Of a stretch of DNA of 64,000 bases, positions 52,183 through 60,182 are shown piece by piece. The notes beneath the pieces are model-generated. The model was not told where the DNA came from. It did not search any database and was given only the letters and a program-made list of their open reading frames with translations. Source of the stretch: Aquibium pacificus (GTDB taxonomy: Bacteria; Pseudomonadota; Alphaproteobacteria; Rhizobiales; Rhizobiaceae); the NCBI RefSeq assembly GCF_040839445.1, contig NZ_JBDPGJ010000004.1, forward strand, positions 124,001-188,000, written 5' to 3'. How positions within the stretch are numbered: position 1 is the stretch's first letter; each line of letters opens with the position of its first letter. The position numbers and the translations under genes were made by a program.

Positions 52183-53115
52183 TCAGGCGTAGGCTTGCGC
52201 CGCCTCCCGCACGTGCTCGACCAGCAGCTGTGCCTCTGGCGACAGCTTGCGGTCCGTCGCGTGGGTGATGCCGACCGAACCCATCAGTTCGTCGCCGGTC
52301 AGGCTCAGTCGCACGACGCGGCCGTCGGCGATCTCCTGCCGAACCGCGCCGAGCGGAACGCAGGCGACGGCGCGGTTTCCGGCGAGAAAGCTGCGCGTGA
52401 ATTCGAAAGACACCGTCTCGATCTTGTTGGGAAAGGCGCCGAGCCCGCGGGCGGTGGTGAACTTGTCCAGTTCGCGGCGGATGATCGTGTCGGGCATCGG
52501 AACCACGACGAGTTCGGCCCGGATGTCGTCGAGTGTCACGGCGTCCGGCTGCGCGGCGAAGGGATGATCGCGTCCCACGACGAAGATCAGCGGCTCGAAG
52601 TAGAGGTGCTCGAAGCGCACGCCCGGCATGTAGTCGAGCGCCAGCAGGCGGCCGAGCAGGAAGTCGATCTCCGACCGGTGCAGCCGCGCCACCAGTTCGG
52701 GCACGCCGGCCCAGTAGAGCCGCAGGTCGGCCTGCGGCGCGGCGGCCTTGAACCGGCTCGCCGCTGCCACAGCGAGCGTGCGGGCGACGTTGGGCAGCAT
52801 GCCGACCGCGACGACCGGCACCGGCGAAAGTCCCGCCGCGCTCCGGGTGCCTGCCTCGAGTTGCGACAGCGCGGCGTCGACGTGCCGCCGGAGCGATTCG
52901 CCCGCTTCCGTGAGCGAAAGGCCGCGGCCGGTGCGAAGGAAGAGCGGCTGTCCGATGATGCCTTCGAGTTCCGCCAGCGCGCGGGAGAGCGCAGGCTGCG
53001 AGCTGTTCATGTGCTCCGCCGCGGCACTGACGGAACTGTGCCTGGCAAGGGCCTGAAAACAGCGCAGGTGCCGCATGCGCAGTCGCGCGAAAGCTCCGGT
53101 CATCGCGGGTAGCAT
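52183..53115 (-). CDS. LysR-family transcriptional regulator (GbpR/PcaQ-like)
   Basis: About 310 residues. The HTH is LRMRHLRCFQALARHSSVSAAAEHMNSSQPALSRALAELE near the N-terminus. The effector domain has SEIDFLLGRLL and a C-terminal RKLSPEAQLLVEHVREAA, as in GbpR/PcaQ-type regulators of sugar or protocatechuate genes. Starts at 53115 and 53103 are both possible and neither has a clear ribosome site. It is divergent from the isomerase-NTF2-VOC-P450 operon, the classic LysR layout, so it likely controls that operon. The 127 bp downstream separate it from the sulfatase operon. Confidence 0.92.
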   Translation of the reverse strand: MLPAMTGAFARLRMRHLRCFQALARHSSVSAAAEHMNSSQPALSRALAELEGIIGQPLFLRTGRGLSLTEAGESLRRHVDAALSQLEAGTRSAAGLSPVPVVAVGMLPNVARTLAVAAASRFKAAAPQADLRLYWAGVPELVARLHRSEIDFLLGRLLALDYMPGVRFEHLYFEPLIFVVGRDHPFAAQPDAVTLDDIRAELVVVPMPDTIIRRELDKFTTARGLGAFPNKIETVSFEFTRSFLAGNRAVACVPLGAVRQEIADGRVVRLSLTGDELMGSVGITHATDRKLSPEAQLLVEHVREAAQAYA

Positions 53116-53338
53116 GCCCCCGTTGCGAGTGATCGGATCCACTTGGCAAAGTCGGACAATCCACGCAAGCGGCGGCGCGTGAGGATACCTCTTCCTTTGC
53201 CTGACGGGATTATACTCGAAGCTGCGGAAAATCCGGTCATGGCGGCAGCCGATACCGGCAACCCATTGTCACCTGCTGCGGGGGCATACGGCACCGCCGG
53301 CCAGGTGGAGACTTTTCCGGACAGAACCGGAAGGGCCC
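53116..53338. other. 223-bp divergent promoter region between LysR and the P450 operon
   Basis: No gene. It holds an AT-richer patch, GGGATTATACTCG, near 53205-53219 and a loose GGATT/AATCC inverted repeat with an 18-bp spacer. A LysR-type site is expected here but none is strong enough to call. Confidence 0.35.
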
Positions 53339-54130
53339 ATGCGTCAGCTCAGCCTCGAATTCCTCACCGTCCCGGAAGTCGATACGCCGAGGCATATCGA
53401 ACTCGCGGCTGAATACGGGTGCGCCTTCGTCGGTCTGCTGATCCAGCCGATGCGGCCGTTCCCCTTCTTCAACCTCCTGGGGGACACGCCGCAACGGCGG
53501 ATGGTGCGCCGCCGCTGCGTCGATCTCGGCATAACTGTCGACGTTGTCGACGCCTTCAACCTCCAGCCAGAGACCGATCCCGAATCCTTCCGTCTGGCGA
53601 TCGAGTCCAGCGCCTATCTCGGCGCGAACTGGATCAATGTGCTTGCGCGCGACCCCGACCAGTCGCGTCTCCTCGACAGCTTCGGGGGCACCTGCGAGAT
53701 CGCGCGGGAGTACGGCATCAAGGTCTCGACCGAGATCAGCCGCCGCTTTGCTCACGACACGCTGCCGAACACGGTGGCATTCCTGGAAAAACTCGGCGAT
53801 CCGGATGCCCGGATCACGGTCGATTCCATGCACTTCTTCCGCAACGACGGCACGATCGCGCAGATGAAGCAGCATATGGACTGGATCGCGCGCGTGCAGA
53901 TCTGCGACGGCGCGGACGGCGTGCCGGTGGACAAGCAACTCGAAGAGGCCCGCACCAGGCGCCTTCCGCCGGGCGACGGCGTGTTCCCGCTGCAGGAGTT
54001 CCTCGACGCGCTTCCCGACGACAGGGTGATAGGCGTCGAGATACCGAACACGGCGATGTCTCTCGAAGAGCGCGTCGGCCGCTCCGTCAGGCAGACGCGG
54101 GGAATGGCGGACAGGAGGGCGGCCACGTGA
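53339..54130 (+). CDS. Sugar phosphate isomerase/epimerase family protein (xylose-isomerase-like TIM barrel)
   Basis: A 263-residue AP-endonuclease-2 fold protein. Barrel motifs include ISRRFAHDTLPNTVAFLEKLGDPDARITVDSMHFF (acidic metal-binding strand), WIARVQICDGADG and VIGVEIPN. This fold includes 3-dehydroshikimate dehydratases, hydroxypyruvate isomerases and inosose enzymes. GGAAGG lies upstream of the ATG. It is the first gene of the plus-strand P450 operon. Here it may isomerise or dehydrate a ring-oxidised or cyclic product, but the substrate is not known. Confidence 0.88.
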   Translation: MRQLSLEFLTVPEVDTPRHIELAAEYGCAFVGLLIQPMRPFPFFNLLGDTPQRRMVRRRCVDLGITVDVVDAFNLQPETDPESFRLAIESSAYLGANWINVLARDPDQSRLLDSFGGTCEIAREYGIKVSTEISRRFAHDTLPNTVAFLEKLGDPDARITVDSMHFFRNDGTIAQMKQHMDWIARVQICDGADGVPVDKQLEEARTRRLPPGDGVFPLQEFLDALPDDRVIGVEIPNTAMSLEERVGRSVRQTRGMADRRAAT

Positions 54131-54160
54131 CCACCCGCTCCTTCGTCTTGTCTCGCCGGG

Positions 54161-54601
54161 ATGGACCAGCACATGGCCTCCGGTGATGCCGCGGCCCGCG
54201 TCGCCGTCCAGGCACAGCGGCGGGTCGACGCGTTGAAGGCGGCCGACGAGGGCGGTCTGCTGGACGTCCTCCACGAGGACCTCGTCCACATCCACGCCTC
54301 CGGCCGTTTCGACACGAGGCAGAAACTCGTCGACAGCGTGGTGCAGGCAAAGATCGTCTACCGCAGGATCGAGGCATCCGACGTGCGCATCGTCGAAGCC
54401 AACGCGCTGACCACCTTGCGCACCGGAAACCTGAGCACGACGGTCATCGTCAACGGCGAAGAGAAGCTTCTCGAGACCGCGTTCCTGGAAACATGGATCC
54501 GGTCTGATGACGGCAAATGGCGGATGATCGCTTGGCAGGCGACGCCGCGCATCGTGCCGCCGTCTGAGGGCGGCAGCGTCCCGTTGGAGAAGTCGAATTG
54601 A
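54161..54601 (+). CDS. NTF2-like (SnoaL/DUF4440) protein
   Basis: A 146-residue nuclear-transport-factor-2-fold protein with RVDALKAADEGGLLDVLHEDLVHIHASGRFDTRQKLVDSV and the C-terminal ETAFLETWIRSDDGKWRMIAWQATP strand pair. Members are small isomerases, hydrolases or binding proteins (ketosteroid isomerase, SnoaL). It is the second gene of the plus-strand P450 operon, and its stop overlaps the VOC start as TTGA. A second NTF2-like gene at 58576-59004 lies in the opposing P450 operon, but similarity between the two is low. Confidence 0.85.
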   Translation: MDQHMASGDAAARVAVQAQRRVDALKAADEGGLLDVLHEDLVHIHASGRFDTRQKLVDSVVQAKIVYRRIEASDVRIVEANALTTLRTGNLSTTVIVNGEEKLLETAFLETWIRSDDGKWRMIAWQATPRIVPPSEGGSVPLEKSN

Positions 54602-55134
54602 GCCACGTTTTCGGAGCGGCCGGGCAGACCGGGCTGATCGTTCGCGACATCGATTCCGCGCTGAAGCACTGGATCGCGCTCGGGGTCGGCCCCTGGTTCT
54701 ACCGTGACAGGATCGATTTTCGCGATTTCACCTACCGGGATCAGGCCTGCGACGTCGAGGTCTCGGTCGCGCTCGCCAACAGCGGCGCCATGCAGTTCGA
54801 GCTGATACAGCCGCGCAACGATGCCCGCTCGATCTACAACGACTTCCTGCGTTCCGGCCGCGAGGGCATTCACCATCTCGGCTTCCTGACCCGGACATTC
54901 GACGCGGACAAGGCGCGCTACGATTCGCTCGGCATGCGGCCCGTGATGCGGTGCCGCGTCGGAGACAGTCCCGACTGCATCCTGTTCTACGAGCCGTCCG
55001 GGACAGATGGGGTCGCGGCGGAGATCATCGAACTCAGCGGAGGCAAGGGCCGCGTTTTCGACCGCATCCGGCAGGCGGCCGACGGATGGAGTGGTGACCG
55101 GCCGATACGGGATTTCGCCGAAGTCATGGGATGA
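54598..55134 (+). CDS. VOC (glyoxalase/dioxygenase superfamily) protein
   Basis: A 178-residue VOC-fold protein starting at a TTG with GGAG 8 bases upstream, overlapping the previous stop. Metal-site candidates are Gln10 in GQTGLIVRDID, a His in GIHHLGFLT and a Glu in AAEIIEL. A Q/H/E set is closer to glyoxalase I or methylmalonyl-CoA epimerase types than to ring-cleaving dioxygenases. It is the third gene of the isomerase-NTF2-VOC-P450-P450 operon. The function is not settled. Confidence 0.85.
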   Translation: MSHVFGAAGQTGLIVRDIDSALKHWIALGVGPWFYRDRIDFRDFTYRDQACDVEVSVALANSGAMQFELIQPRNDARSIYNDFLRSGREGIHHLGFLTRTFDADKARYDSLGMRPVMRCRVGDSPDCILFYEPSGTDGVAAEIIELSGGKGRVFDRIRQAADGWSGDRPIRDFAEVMG

Positions 55135-55200
55135 GGGCGGCCAGCTTCGCATGCGCGGGGCGAGACCCGGGGACGTGGAAAAACATCGGGAGGAAGATCG

Positions 55201-56469
55201 ATGAACTCGACCATCGAAACGCGCGCGACGGATGGCTCCGCGGGGGCGCGCGGCCCCGCGCCCTACTACCGCGACGAACTCTACGGGCTGCTTTCTAGGG
55301 CGCGGCTCGAAAACCCCGTCTACTACGATCCTGAACTGGATTACTGGATCGTAACGCGATACGCCGACGTGATCGCCATCCTGAACGACCAGGAGAACTA
55401 CACCGCCGAGAACGTCACCCAGCGTCCGATCCCCATGCATCCCGACGCGATGCGGATACTGGAGGAGGGCGGCTTCTCGCCCTCGCCGAGCCAGGCGAGC
55501 ATCGCCCCGCCGCACCACACCCGCATCCGCGCCGCCACCAACGCGATCCTCAACATCAAGACCTTCGCGGTGCTGGAGGCCGACATCCGGCGCCTGACCA
55601 TCGAGGCACTCGACCGCCTCGAAGGCCACAGCCGCGTCGATCTCCTCGCCGACTTCACCTACGAACTTCCCGCGCAGGTGATATTTCTCGTCCTCGGCAT
55701 TCCCTCGCAGGATACCCAGAACGTCAAGCGCTGGGCGGGCAACCGCACGCTGATCGACTTCAGCCCTTCGACCTACGAGCAGCAGATCGAAGGCGCGAAA
55801 GGCCTGGTCCAGTACTGGAAGTACTGCAAGTCGATGGTCCAGGACCGGATGGAGAACCGGCGCGGCGATTTCACCAGCCGGCTCCTCGACTGGCGCAATG
55901 GCGACGACGCGATCCTGACACTGAACGAGATCGCCACGCTCACCTATTCGCTCATGTTCGCCGGACACGAGACCACGACGAACCAGCTCACCAACGCCTT
56001 CAGGGAGCTGATGATCCAGCGCCAGGCGTGGGATGCGATCTGCGCCGATCCGTCGCTGGTCCCCAACGCGGTGGAGGAGATGTTCCGCCTCGTCGGTTCG
56101 GTCATCCACTGGCGACGCCGCACCCGCAGGGAGGTCGAGCTTGCCGGCATCCGGCTTCCCGCCGGCGCCAACATCATGCTGTCCTTCGCCGGCGCCAACC
56201 GCGACGGCTCCGTGTTTCCCGAACCGGACCGGGCCGACGTCGGCCGGGCGAACGCGCGCAGGCACCTGTCGCTCGGCAGCGGCATCCACGTCTGCGCCGG
56301 CGCGCAACTGGCGCGTCTGGAGATGAAGATCGTGTTCGAGGAGATGACCAGGCGCTATCCCGACATGCATCTGGCGCCCGGCGCGCCCGTCGAGCACCTG
56401 CACACCTACGTCTTCCGGGCGCCGACCTCGCTGTGGGTCGATCTCGGAAAGCCGCGCCTGCCGAACTAG
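55201..56469 (+). CDS. Cytochrome P450, divergent member of the cluster
   Basis: A 422-residue soluble bacterial P450. The I-helix oxygen-activation motif is AGHETT (254-259), the K-helix ExxR Glu293-Arg296, and the haem loop SLGSGIHVCAG with ligand Cys365. The normally conserved Phe seven residues before the Cys is Leu358. GGGAGGAAG precedes the ATG. It differs from the other four P450s in N-terminus and I-helix (Glu instead of Asp before TT), so it belongs to another family. It is in the operon with isomerase, NTF2 and VOC genes and 108 bp before the next P450. It needs ferredoxin and reductase; a ferredoxin is at 59839-60162. Confidence 0.94.
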   Translation: MNSTIETRATDGSAGARGPAPYYRDELYGLLSRARLENPVYYDPELDYWIVTRYADVIAILNDQENYTAENVTQRPIPMHPDAMRILEEGGFSPSPSQASIAPPHHTRIRAATNAILNIKTFAVLEADIRRLTIEALDRLEGHSRVDLLADFTYELPAQVIFLVLGIPSQDTQNVKRWAGNRTLIDFSPSTYEQQIEGAKGLVQYWKYCKSMVQDRMENRRGDFTSRLLDWRNGDDAILTLNEIATLTYSLMFAGHETTTNQLTNAFRELMIQRQAWDAICADPSLVPNAVEEMFRLVGSVIHWRRRTRREVELAGIRLPAGANIMLSFAGANRDGSVFPEPDRADVGRANARRHLSLGSGIHVCAGAQLARLEMKIVFEEMTRRYPDMHLAPGAPVEHLHTYVFRAPTSLWVDLGKPRLPN

Positions 56470-56577
56470 GTCCGCCGCGCACCCGTACCGTCCGTCGGCG
56501 CGGATGAAGAACAAGCCGGTGCTCCCCGCATGTCCGGCCCAGCTTGGACGAAGCCAGTCAACATTCGGAGACAAGCG

Positions 56578-57786
56578 ATGTCACATGCCGCGAACCCCGC
56601 CCTGATCGAAGCGCCGGTCCTCGACATGGACCCGTACTCCGAAGAGAACCTCGAAAACCCGCGCCCCTTCCAGACGGCCCTGCGGGACACCGGACCCGTG
56701 GTGTGGATCGAGAAGTACAAGATGTACGCCGTCGGCCGTCACGAGGAGTTGCGCCAGGTGATGTCGGATTACCGTCGCTTCACGACCACGGGCGGCATCG
56801 GCATGTCCGACATCCGCAAGCCCGGCGCGTGGCGCAGCCCGAGCCCCATCACCGAGATCGATCCGCCCAGGCACACCGCGGTGCGCGGGTCGATGATGAA
56901 GATCCTTTCCCCGCTCGTCATCCGGCAATGGCGCGAGGTCTTCGAGCGCAAGGCCGAGGCGCTCGCCGAGATCGTCGTCGAGCGCGGCGAGGTGGACGGC
57001 GTCAAGGACATCGCGGAGGCCTTCGTGCTCGATGCCTTCCTCGGCGTCCTCGGCGTCGATTTCTCCAAGGAGGAGTTCCTCATCATCGGCGACATGAATT
57101 TCAACCAGCAGGGACCGAAGAACGAACTGTTCCGCCGTTCGGAGGAAGCTGCCGCGGGGATCATGGACCGCTACCAGGCGGCGATCCAGCGCGAGAACAT
57201 CCTGCCAGGCGGCTTCGCGGAGAAGATCCTGCAGGCCGAGGACGCCGGCGAGTTCGCGCCGGGCACGGGACCGCTTCAGGTGCGCTCCTTCCTGCGGGCC
57301 GGCGTCGACACCACGATCGCGGGGATCGGCCACACGCTCAACTTCCTCGCCCGCGATCCCGGCCAGTGGGACGCGCTGCGCCGCAACCCGGCACGCACGA
57401 AGGCAGCTTTCGAGGAGGCGATCCGGCTGGAATCCCCGGCCGCGAACCTCTTCCGCACCACCGCTGCGGATACCGAACTCAGCGGCGTCTTCATGCGGGG
57501 CGACACGAAGGTCGCCATGTTCATGGGGGCGGCGAACCGCGACCCGCGCAAGTTCGAGGATGCGGATCGCTTCGACATCGCGCGGGAGTCGGCCGGCATC
57601 CACCTCGCGCTGGGCCACGGCGACCACATCTGCATCGGCCAGAACATCGCGCGTCTCGAGGCGGAGTGCATCCTGGGTGCGATCGTGCGCCGTGCCGCGA
57701 CGCTCGAACTCGCCGGCGAGCCCCGCTATCGTCTCGTCAACACGCTGCGCACGCTGGAGCGGCTTCCCCTGAGGCTCGGCCGCTAG
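56578..57786 (+). CDS. Cytochrome P450, CYP199-like
   Basis: A 402-residue P450. EAPVLDMDPYSEENLENP at the N-terminus and NTLRTLERLPLRL at the C-terminus are CYP199-like hallmarks (from memory of that family). The I-helix is AGVDTT (241-246), ExxR Glu280-Arg283, and the haem loop LALGHGDHICIGQ with Cys352 and Leu345 in place of the conserved Phe. CYP199A enzymes oxidise para-substituted benzoates such as 4-methoxybenzoate. GGAG lies 7 bases before the ATG. It aligns without gaps with the P450 at 60183-61394 over nearly its full length. It is last in the plus operon and converges on the NIPSNAP gene with 7 bp between stops. Confidence 0.94.
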   Translation: MSHAANPALIEAPVLDMDPYSEENLENPRPFQTALRDTGPVVWIEKYKMYAVGRHEELRQVMSDYRRFTTTGGIGMSDIRKPGAWRSPSPITEIDPPRHTAVRGSMMKILSPLVIRQWREVFERKAEALAEIVVERGEVDGVKDIAEAFVLDAFLGVLGVDFSKEEFLIIGDMNFNQQGPKNELFRRSEEAAAGIMDRYQAAIQRENILPGGFAEKILQAEDAGEFAPGTGPLQVRSFLRAGVDTTIAGIGHTLNFLARDPGQWDALRRNPARTKAAFEEAIRLESPAANLFRTTAADTELSGVFMRGDTKVAMFMGAANRDPRKFEDADRFDIARESAGIHLALGHGDHICIGQNIARLEAECILGAIVRRAATLELAGEPRYRLVNTLRTLERLPLRLGR

Positions 57787-57793
57787 GCATCCG

Positions 57794-58525
57794 TCAGCCG
57801 GAATGTACGCCGCGGGGCGTGAACAGTGCCCGCATCCATGGGACCGGAGACGGACGCAGAACCGTGATGCGGCTGGCCGCGACGTTGGCGTTGAGCGCTT
57901 CCCGCGCCTCGCGCCAGGCTTTGTTCCGCTCGAGCCGAGACCTGTGACGATGGAACTCGTCGAGGGACGTGAACCATCGATACTCCAGCACCCGATGCAA
58001 CTGGCCGACCAGCGAGACGAACATGCCGACGAGGCTCTGCTCCTCGAACCCATCCGTCTCGGAGAAGATTTCCATTTCCCGCCAGTAGGATGGTGCCGTT
58101 CCCGGCAGGAGGTCGACCGACGTCTCAGTGACGATCAGCCCCTCGACGTCTCCCGCGTCGGGGAAGACGGGCTGGTCGCAGAGCCAGTCCCGCTCCGCGT
58201 TCCACAAGGGGGATAGCCGGGCGACGGGGCTCGGTGAAAAAAAGCCGTTCTCCTGCGCGGTCAGCAGCTTTCGGGCGGTGGTGTAGTAGTCCTGACGGCC
58301 CGGCTGCCGCTGGTTCGATGCCACGCGATCGCGCCAGTCCGCGAAGTCGTCGTAGCGCTGCAGATGCACGATCTGCTCCGCCGTCCCGCCCGCCACGTCG
58401 AAGTAGCCGATGTTGCGTTCCAGGTAGTCCGGGATCGCGTCCATGGTGTTCCACGAATGCTGGAGCGCCCAGAACTCCGCGGCCAGGCCCGGTCGCAGCG
58501 TATAGGCGCGGCGTTCAAGGATCAT
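57794..58525 (-). CDS. NIPSNAP-family protein (tandem dimeric alpha-beta barrel)
   Basis: A 243-residue protein with two ferredoxin-like repeats. The first opens with MILERRAYTLRPGLAAEFWA and ends near RKLLT; the second opens with IVTETSVDLLPGTAPSYWRE and includes VLEYRWFTSLDEFHRHR. NIPSNAP domains occur as small proteins beside catabolic oxygenase genes, with no defined chemistry. AGGAGAGACCAGG precedes the ATG. The frame stays open upstream only as a shadow of the NTF2 gene. It is last of the seven-gene minus-strand P450 operon. Confidence 0.85.
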   Translation of the reverse strand: MILERRAYTLRPGLAAEFWALQHSWNTMDAIPDYLERNIGYFDVAGGTAEQIVHLQRYDDFADWRDRVASNQRQPGRQDYYTTARKLLTAQENGFFSPSPVARLSPLWNAERDWLCDQPVFPDAGDVEGLIVTETSVDLLPGTAPSYWREMEIFSETDGFEEQSLVGMFVSLVGQLHRVLEYRWFTSLDEFHRHRSRLERNKAWREAREALNANVAASRITVLRPSPVPWMRALFTPRGVHSG

Positions 58526-58575
58526 CCTGGTCTCTCCTGGCCCGTGCGCAACTGCAGGCGCGGGCAGTGCGCCGT

Positions 58576-59004
58576 TCAGCCGAAGGCGCGCATGAAGGCG
58601 ATCGGGTTGACGTGCTCGCGGTTGAGCACGATCTTGCCGTCGCGCAGCTTGAAGATGAACACGTAGCGCTGGTCGTAGGAGCGGCCGTTGGCGATGACGA
58701 TGCTGTGCGCGCTCGCCTCGACGATGATGCAGTCGGGATCCGTCGTCTGATGGACGTCGTGGATCCAGAAGACGTGATCCCGCCGCCCCGGCATGGCCTT
58801 GTTGTAATAGGAGAGGATCCGTTCCTTGCCGCGCCAGACGGGCTCGAAGCCATCGAGTTCCGGCGCGAAGGGGATTTCCTGAACGGCGTCGCCGGCCCAC
58901 AGGTCGGCGAACGCGTCGAGGTCCTTCGCCATCAGCGTCGTGTAGAAGCCGAGGACTGTCCTTTCGTTGTCGTTCCTGGGAACGATCTCGTCCGCGCGTC
59001 TCAT
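58576..59004 (-). CDS. NTF2-like (SnoaL-type) protein
   Basis: A 142-residue NTF2-fold protein: ERTVLGFYTTLMAKDLDAFADLWAGDAVQEIPF, GKERILSYYNKAMPG and a C-terminal strand pair SYDQRYVFIFKLRDGKIVLNREHVNP. Typical of SnoaL-like isomerases/cyclases and auxiliary proteins in catabolic clusters. GGGAGGG is 8 bases upstream of the ATG. It lies 31 bp after the VOC gene and 50 bp before NIPSNAP. Confidence 0.86.
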   Translation of the reverse strand: MRRADEIVPRNDNERTVLGFYTTLMAKDLDAFADLWAGDAVQEIPFAPELDGFEPVWRGKERILSYYNKAMPGRRDHVFWIHDVHQTTDPDCIIVEASAHSIVIANGRSYDQRYVFIFKLRDGKIVLNREHVNPIAFMRAFG

Positions 59005-59035
59005 CGGCTTTTCCCTCCCGCTTCGATCGGTTCGT

Positions 59036-59647
59036 CTATTGTTTTCGTTCGATCCGCATGTCCGCCATCGTCTTTCCCTCCGGCATGGGGGGGCGCTTGC
59101 GGATTTCCTCCCACGGAACGCCGGCTTCCCAGTCGGCGCGCAGCTTGTCGGGATCGACGAAGACGCCGATCGGATTCTCTGCGAATTCCTTGCTGTGGAA
59201 GAAGGCGTGGGTGCTTTCCAGCGTGTCGAAATTGTCGACCTGCAGTTCGAGCATCACGTTGTCCGGGTCGCGATAGTAGAAGGAAATCGTCGGCCCGTGG
59301 TTGATCATGCGGACCGGCAGAATCCCCTTGTCCTTCAGGCGGTAGTAGGTCGAGAGAAGCTCGCCCAGATCGCGATAGCTGTAGGCGAAATGGTCGACGC
59401 TTCCGCTTCCCTTCGGAAGGTCGACGGTGTCCGGAACCTGGATGAACGCGATGCGGTGATGCTCGTGATCGTAGGTCATGAAGCAGATCATCTCGTTGCG
59501 GAAGACGACCCGCGCGCCGAGCACGGCCTCGTACCATGCGATGATCCTGTCGATCTGCTTGGTCTTGAGGACCATGTGCGCGAACAGCTCGGGCGGTATA
59601 GGCTCCCCCTGCCGCGCGCTGCTTCGCTTCTGCGTGTTGTGGGACAT
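59036..59647 (-). CDS. VOC-family protein with extradiol-dioxygenase-like H-H-E triad
   Basis: A 203-residue two-module VOC protein. The metal triad is His24 in FAHMVLKT, His86 in SVDHFAYSY and Glu134 in VMLELQVD, as in one-domain extradiol dioxygenases and related iron enzymes. GPTISFYYRDPDN precedes the Glu as in that group. AAGGAG is 6 bases before the ATG; a 44-codon upstream extension is spurious. It follows the ferredoxin gene by 191 bp on the same strand. Ring cleavage of a catechol-like P450 product is a testable guess, as glyoxalase-type chemistry is also possible. Confidence 0.85.
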   Translation of the reverse strand: MSHNTQKRSSARQGEPIPPELFAHMVLKTKQIDRIIAWYEAVLGARVVFRNEMICFMTYDHEHHRIAFIQVPDTVDLPKGSGSVDHFAYSYRDLGELLSTYYRLKDKGILPVRMINHGPTISFYYRDPDNVMLELQVDNFDTLESTHAFFHSKEFAENPIGVFVDPDKLRADWEAGVPWEEIRKRPPMPEGKTMADMRIERKQ

Positions 59648-59838
59648 TGCGATCTCCTTCGCGCGCCGAGGCGTTCGTTCGCGCCGCCGTTCAGCCGTCT
59701 GCGATGAGCCTATCCCGCCGGGAAAGTGAGGCGGTCCCCCGTATCTGGGACGCAAGGAATCGCGGCGACCTCCCGGCATCCGGCAACGGCGCCCGCTCGT
59801 CGGAAACGGGGCGCGACCGGTACCTTTCGGAGGCAGGG

Positions 59839-60162
59839 TCAGAGCTGCGGGTCAGCGATCCGCACGACAAGGCCGTCCAGTGCCTCGGTCATGACGAGCT
59901 GACAGCTCAGACGGCTGTTCGGCTGCCGGCCCATGGCGGTGAAGTCGAGCATCTGTTCTTCGTTCGGCGTGATCGGAGGCGTATCGGGAAGGAACGTCTC
60001 CTCGACCAGCACATGGCAGGTCGCACAGGTGAGTCCGCCGCCGCAGTCGCCGACGATGCCCTCTATGCCATGCGCGGTCGCGGCCCTCATCAGGCTCGTT
60101 CCAACGGGAACGTCCAGCTCGACGCGCGACTCGTCCGGATTGATGAATGTGACCTTGGGCAT
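59839..60162 (-). CDS. Adrenodoxin/putidaredoxin-type [2Fe-2S] ferredoxin
   Basis: A 107-residue ferredoxin. The cluster ligands are Cys40-x5-Cys46-x2-Cys49-x37-Cys87 in GDCGGGLTCATCHV and RLSCQL, the vertebrate-type spacing. Such ferredoxins donate electrons to class I P450s. CYP199A2 uses the similar palustrisredoxin encoded beside it. It starts 20 bp after the stop of the CYP199-like P450 at 60183. One ferredoxin for five P450s implies shared use. No ferredoxin reductase is in the window, so a reductase encoded elsewhere must reduce it. Confidence 0.94.
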   Translation of the reverse strand: MPKVTFINPDESRVELDVPVGTSLMRAATAHGIEGIVGDCGGGLTCATCHVLVEETFLPDTPPITPNEEQMLDFTAMGRQPNSRLSCQLVMTEALDGLVVRIADPQL

Positions 60163-60182
60163 TTTCTGGAAGACCTCTCTGT

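Noticed and set aside
53205..53235. LysR operator in the P450 divergent promoter
   Set aside because: The GGATT/AATCC repeat has an 18-bp spacer and no clear T-N11-A dyad, so it is too weak to annotate as a site.
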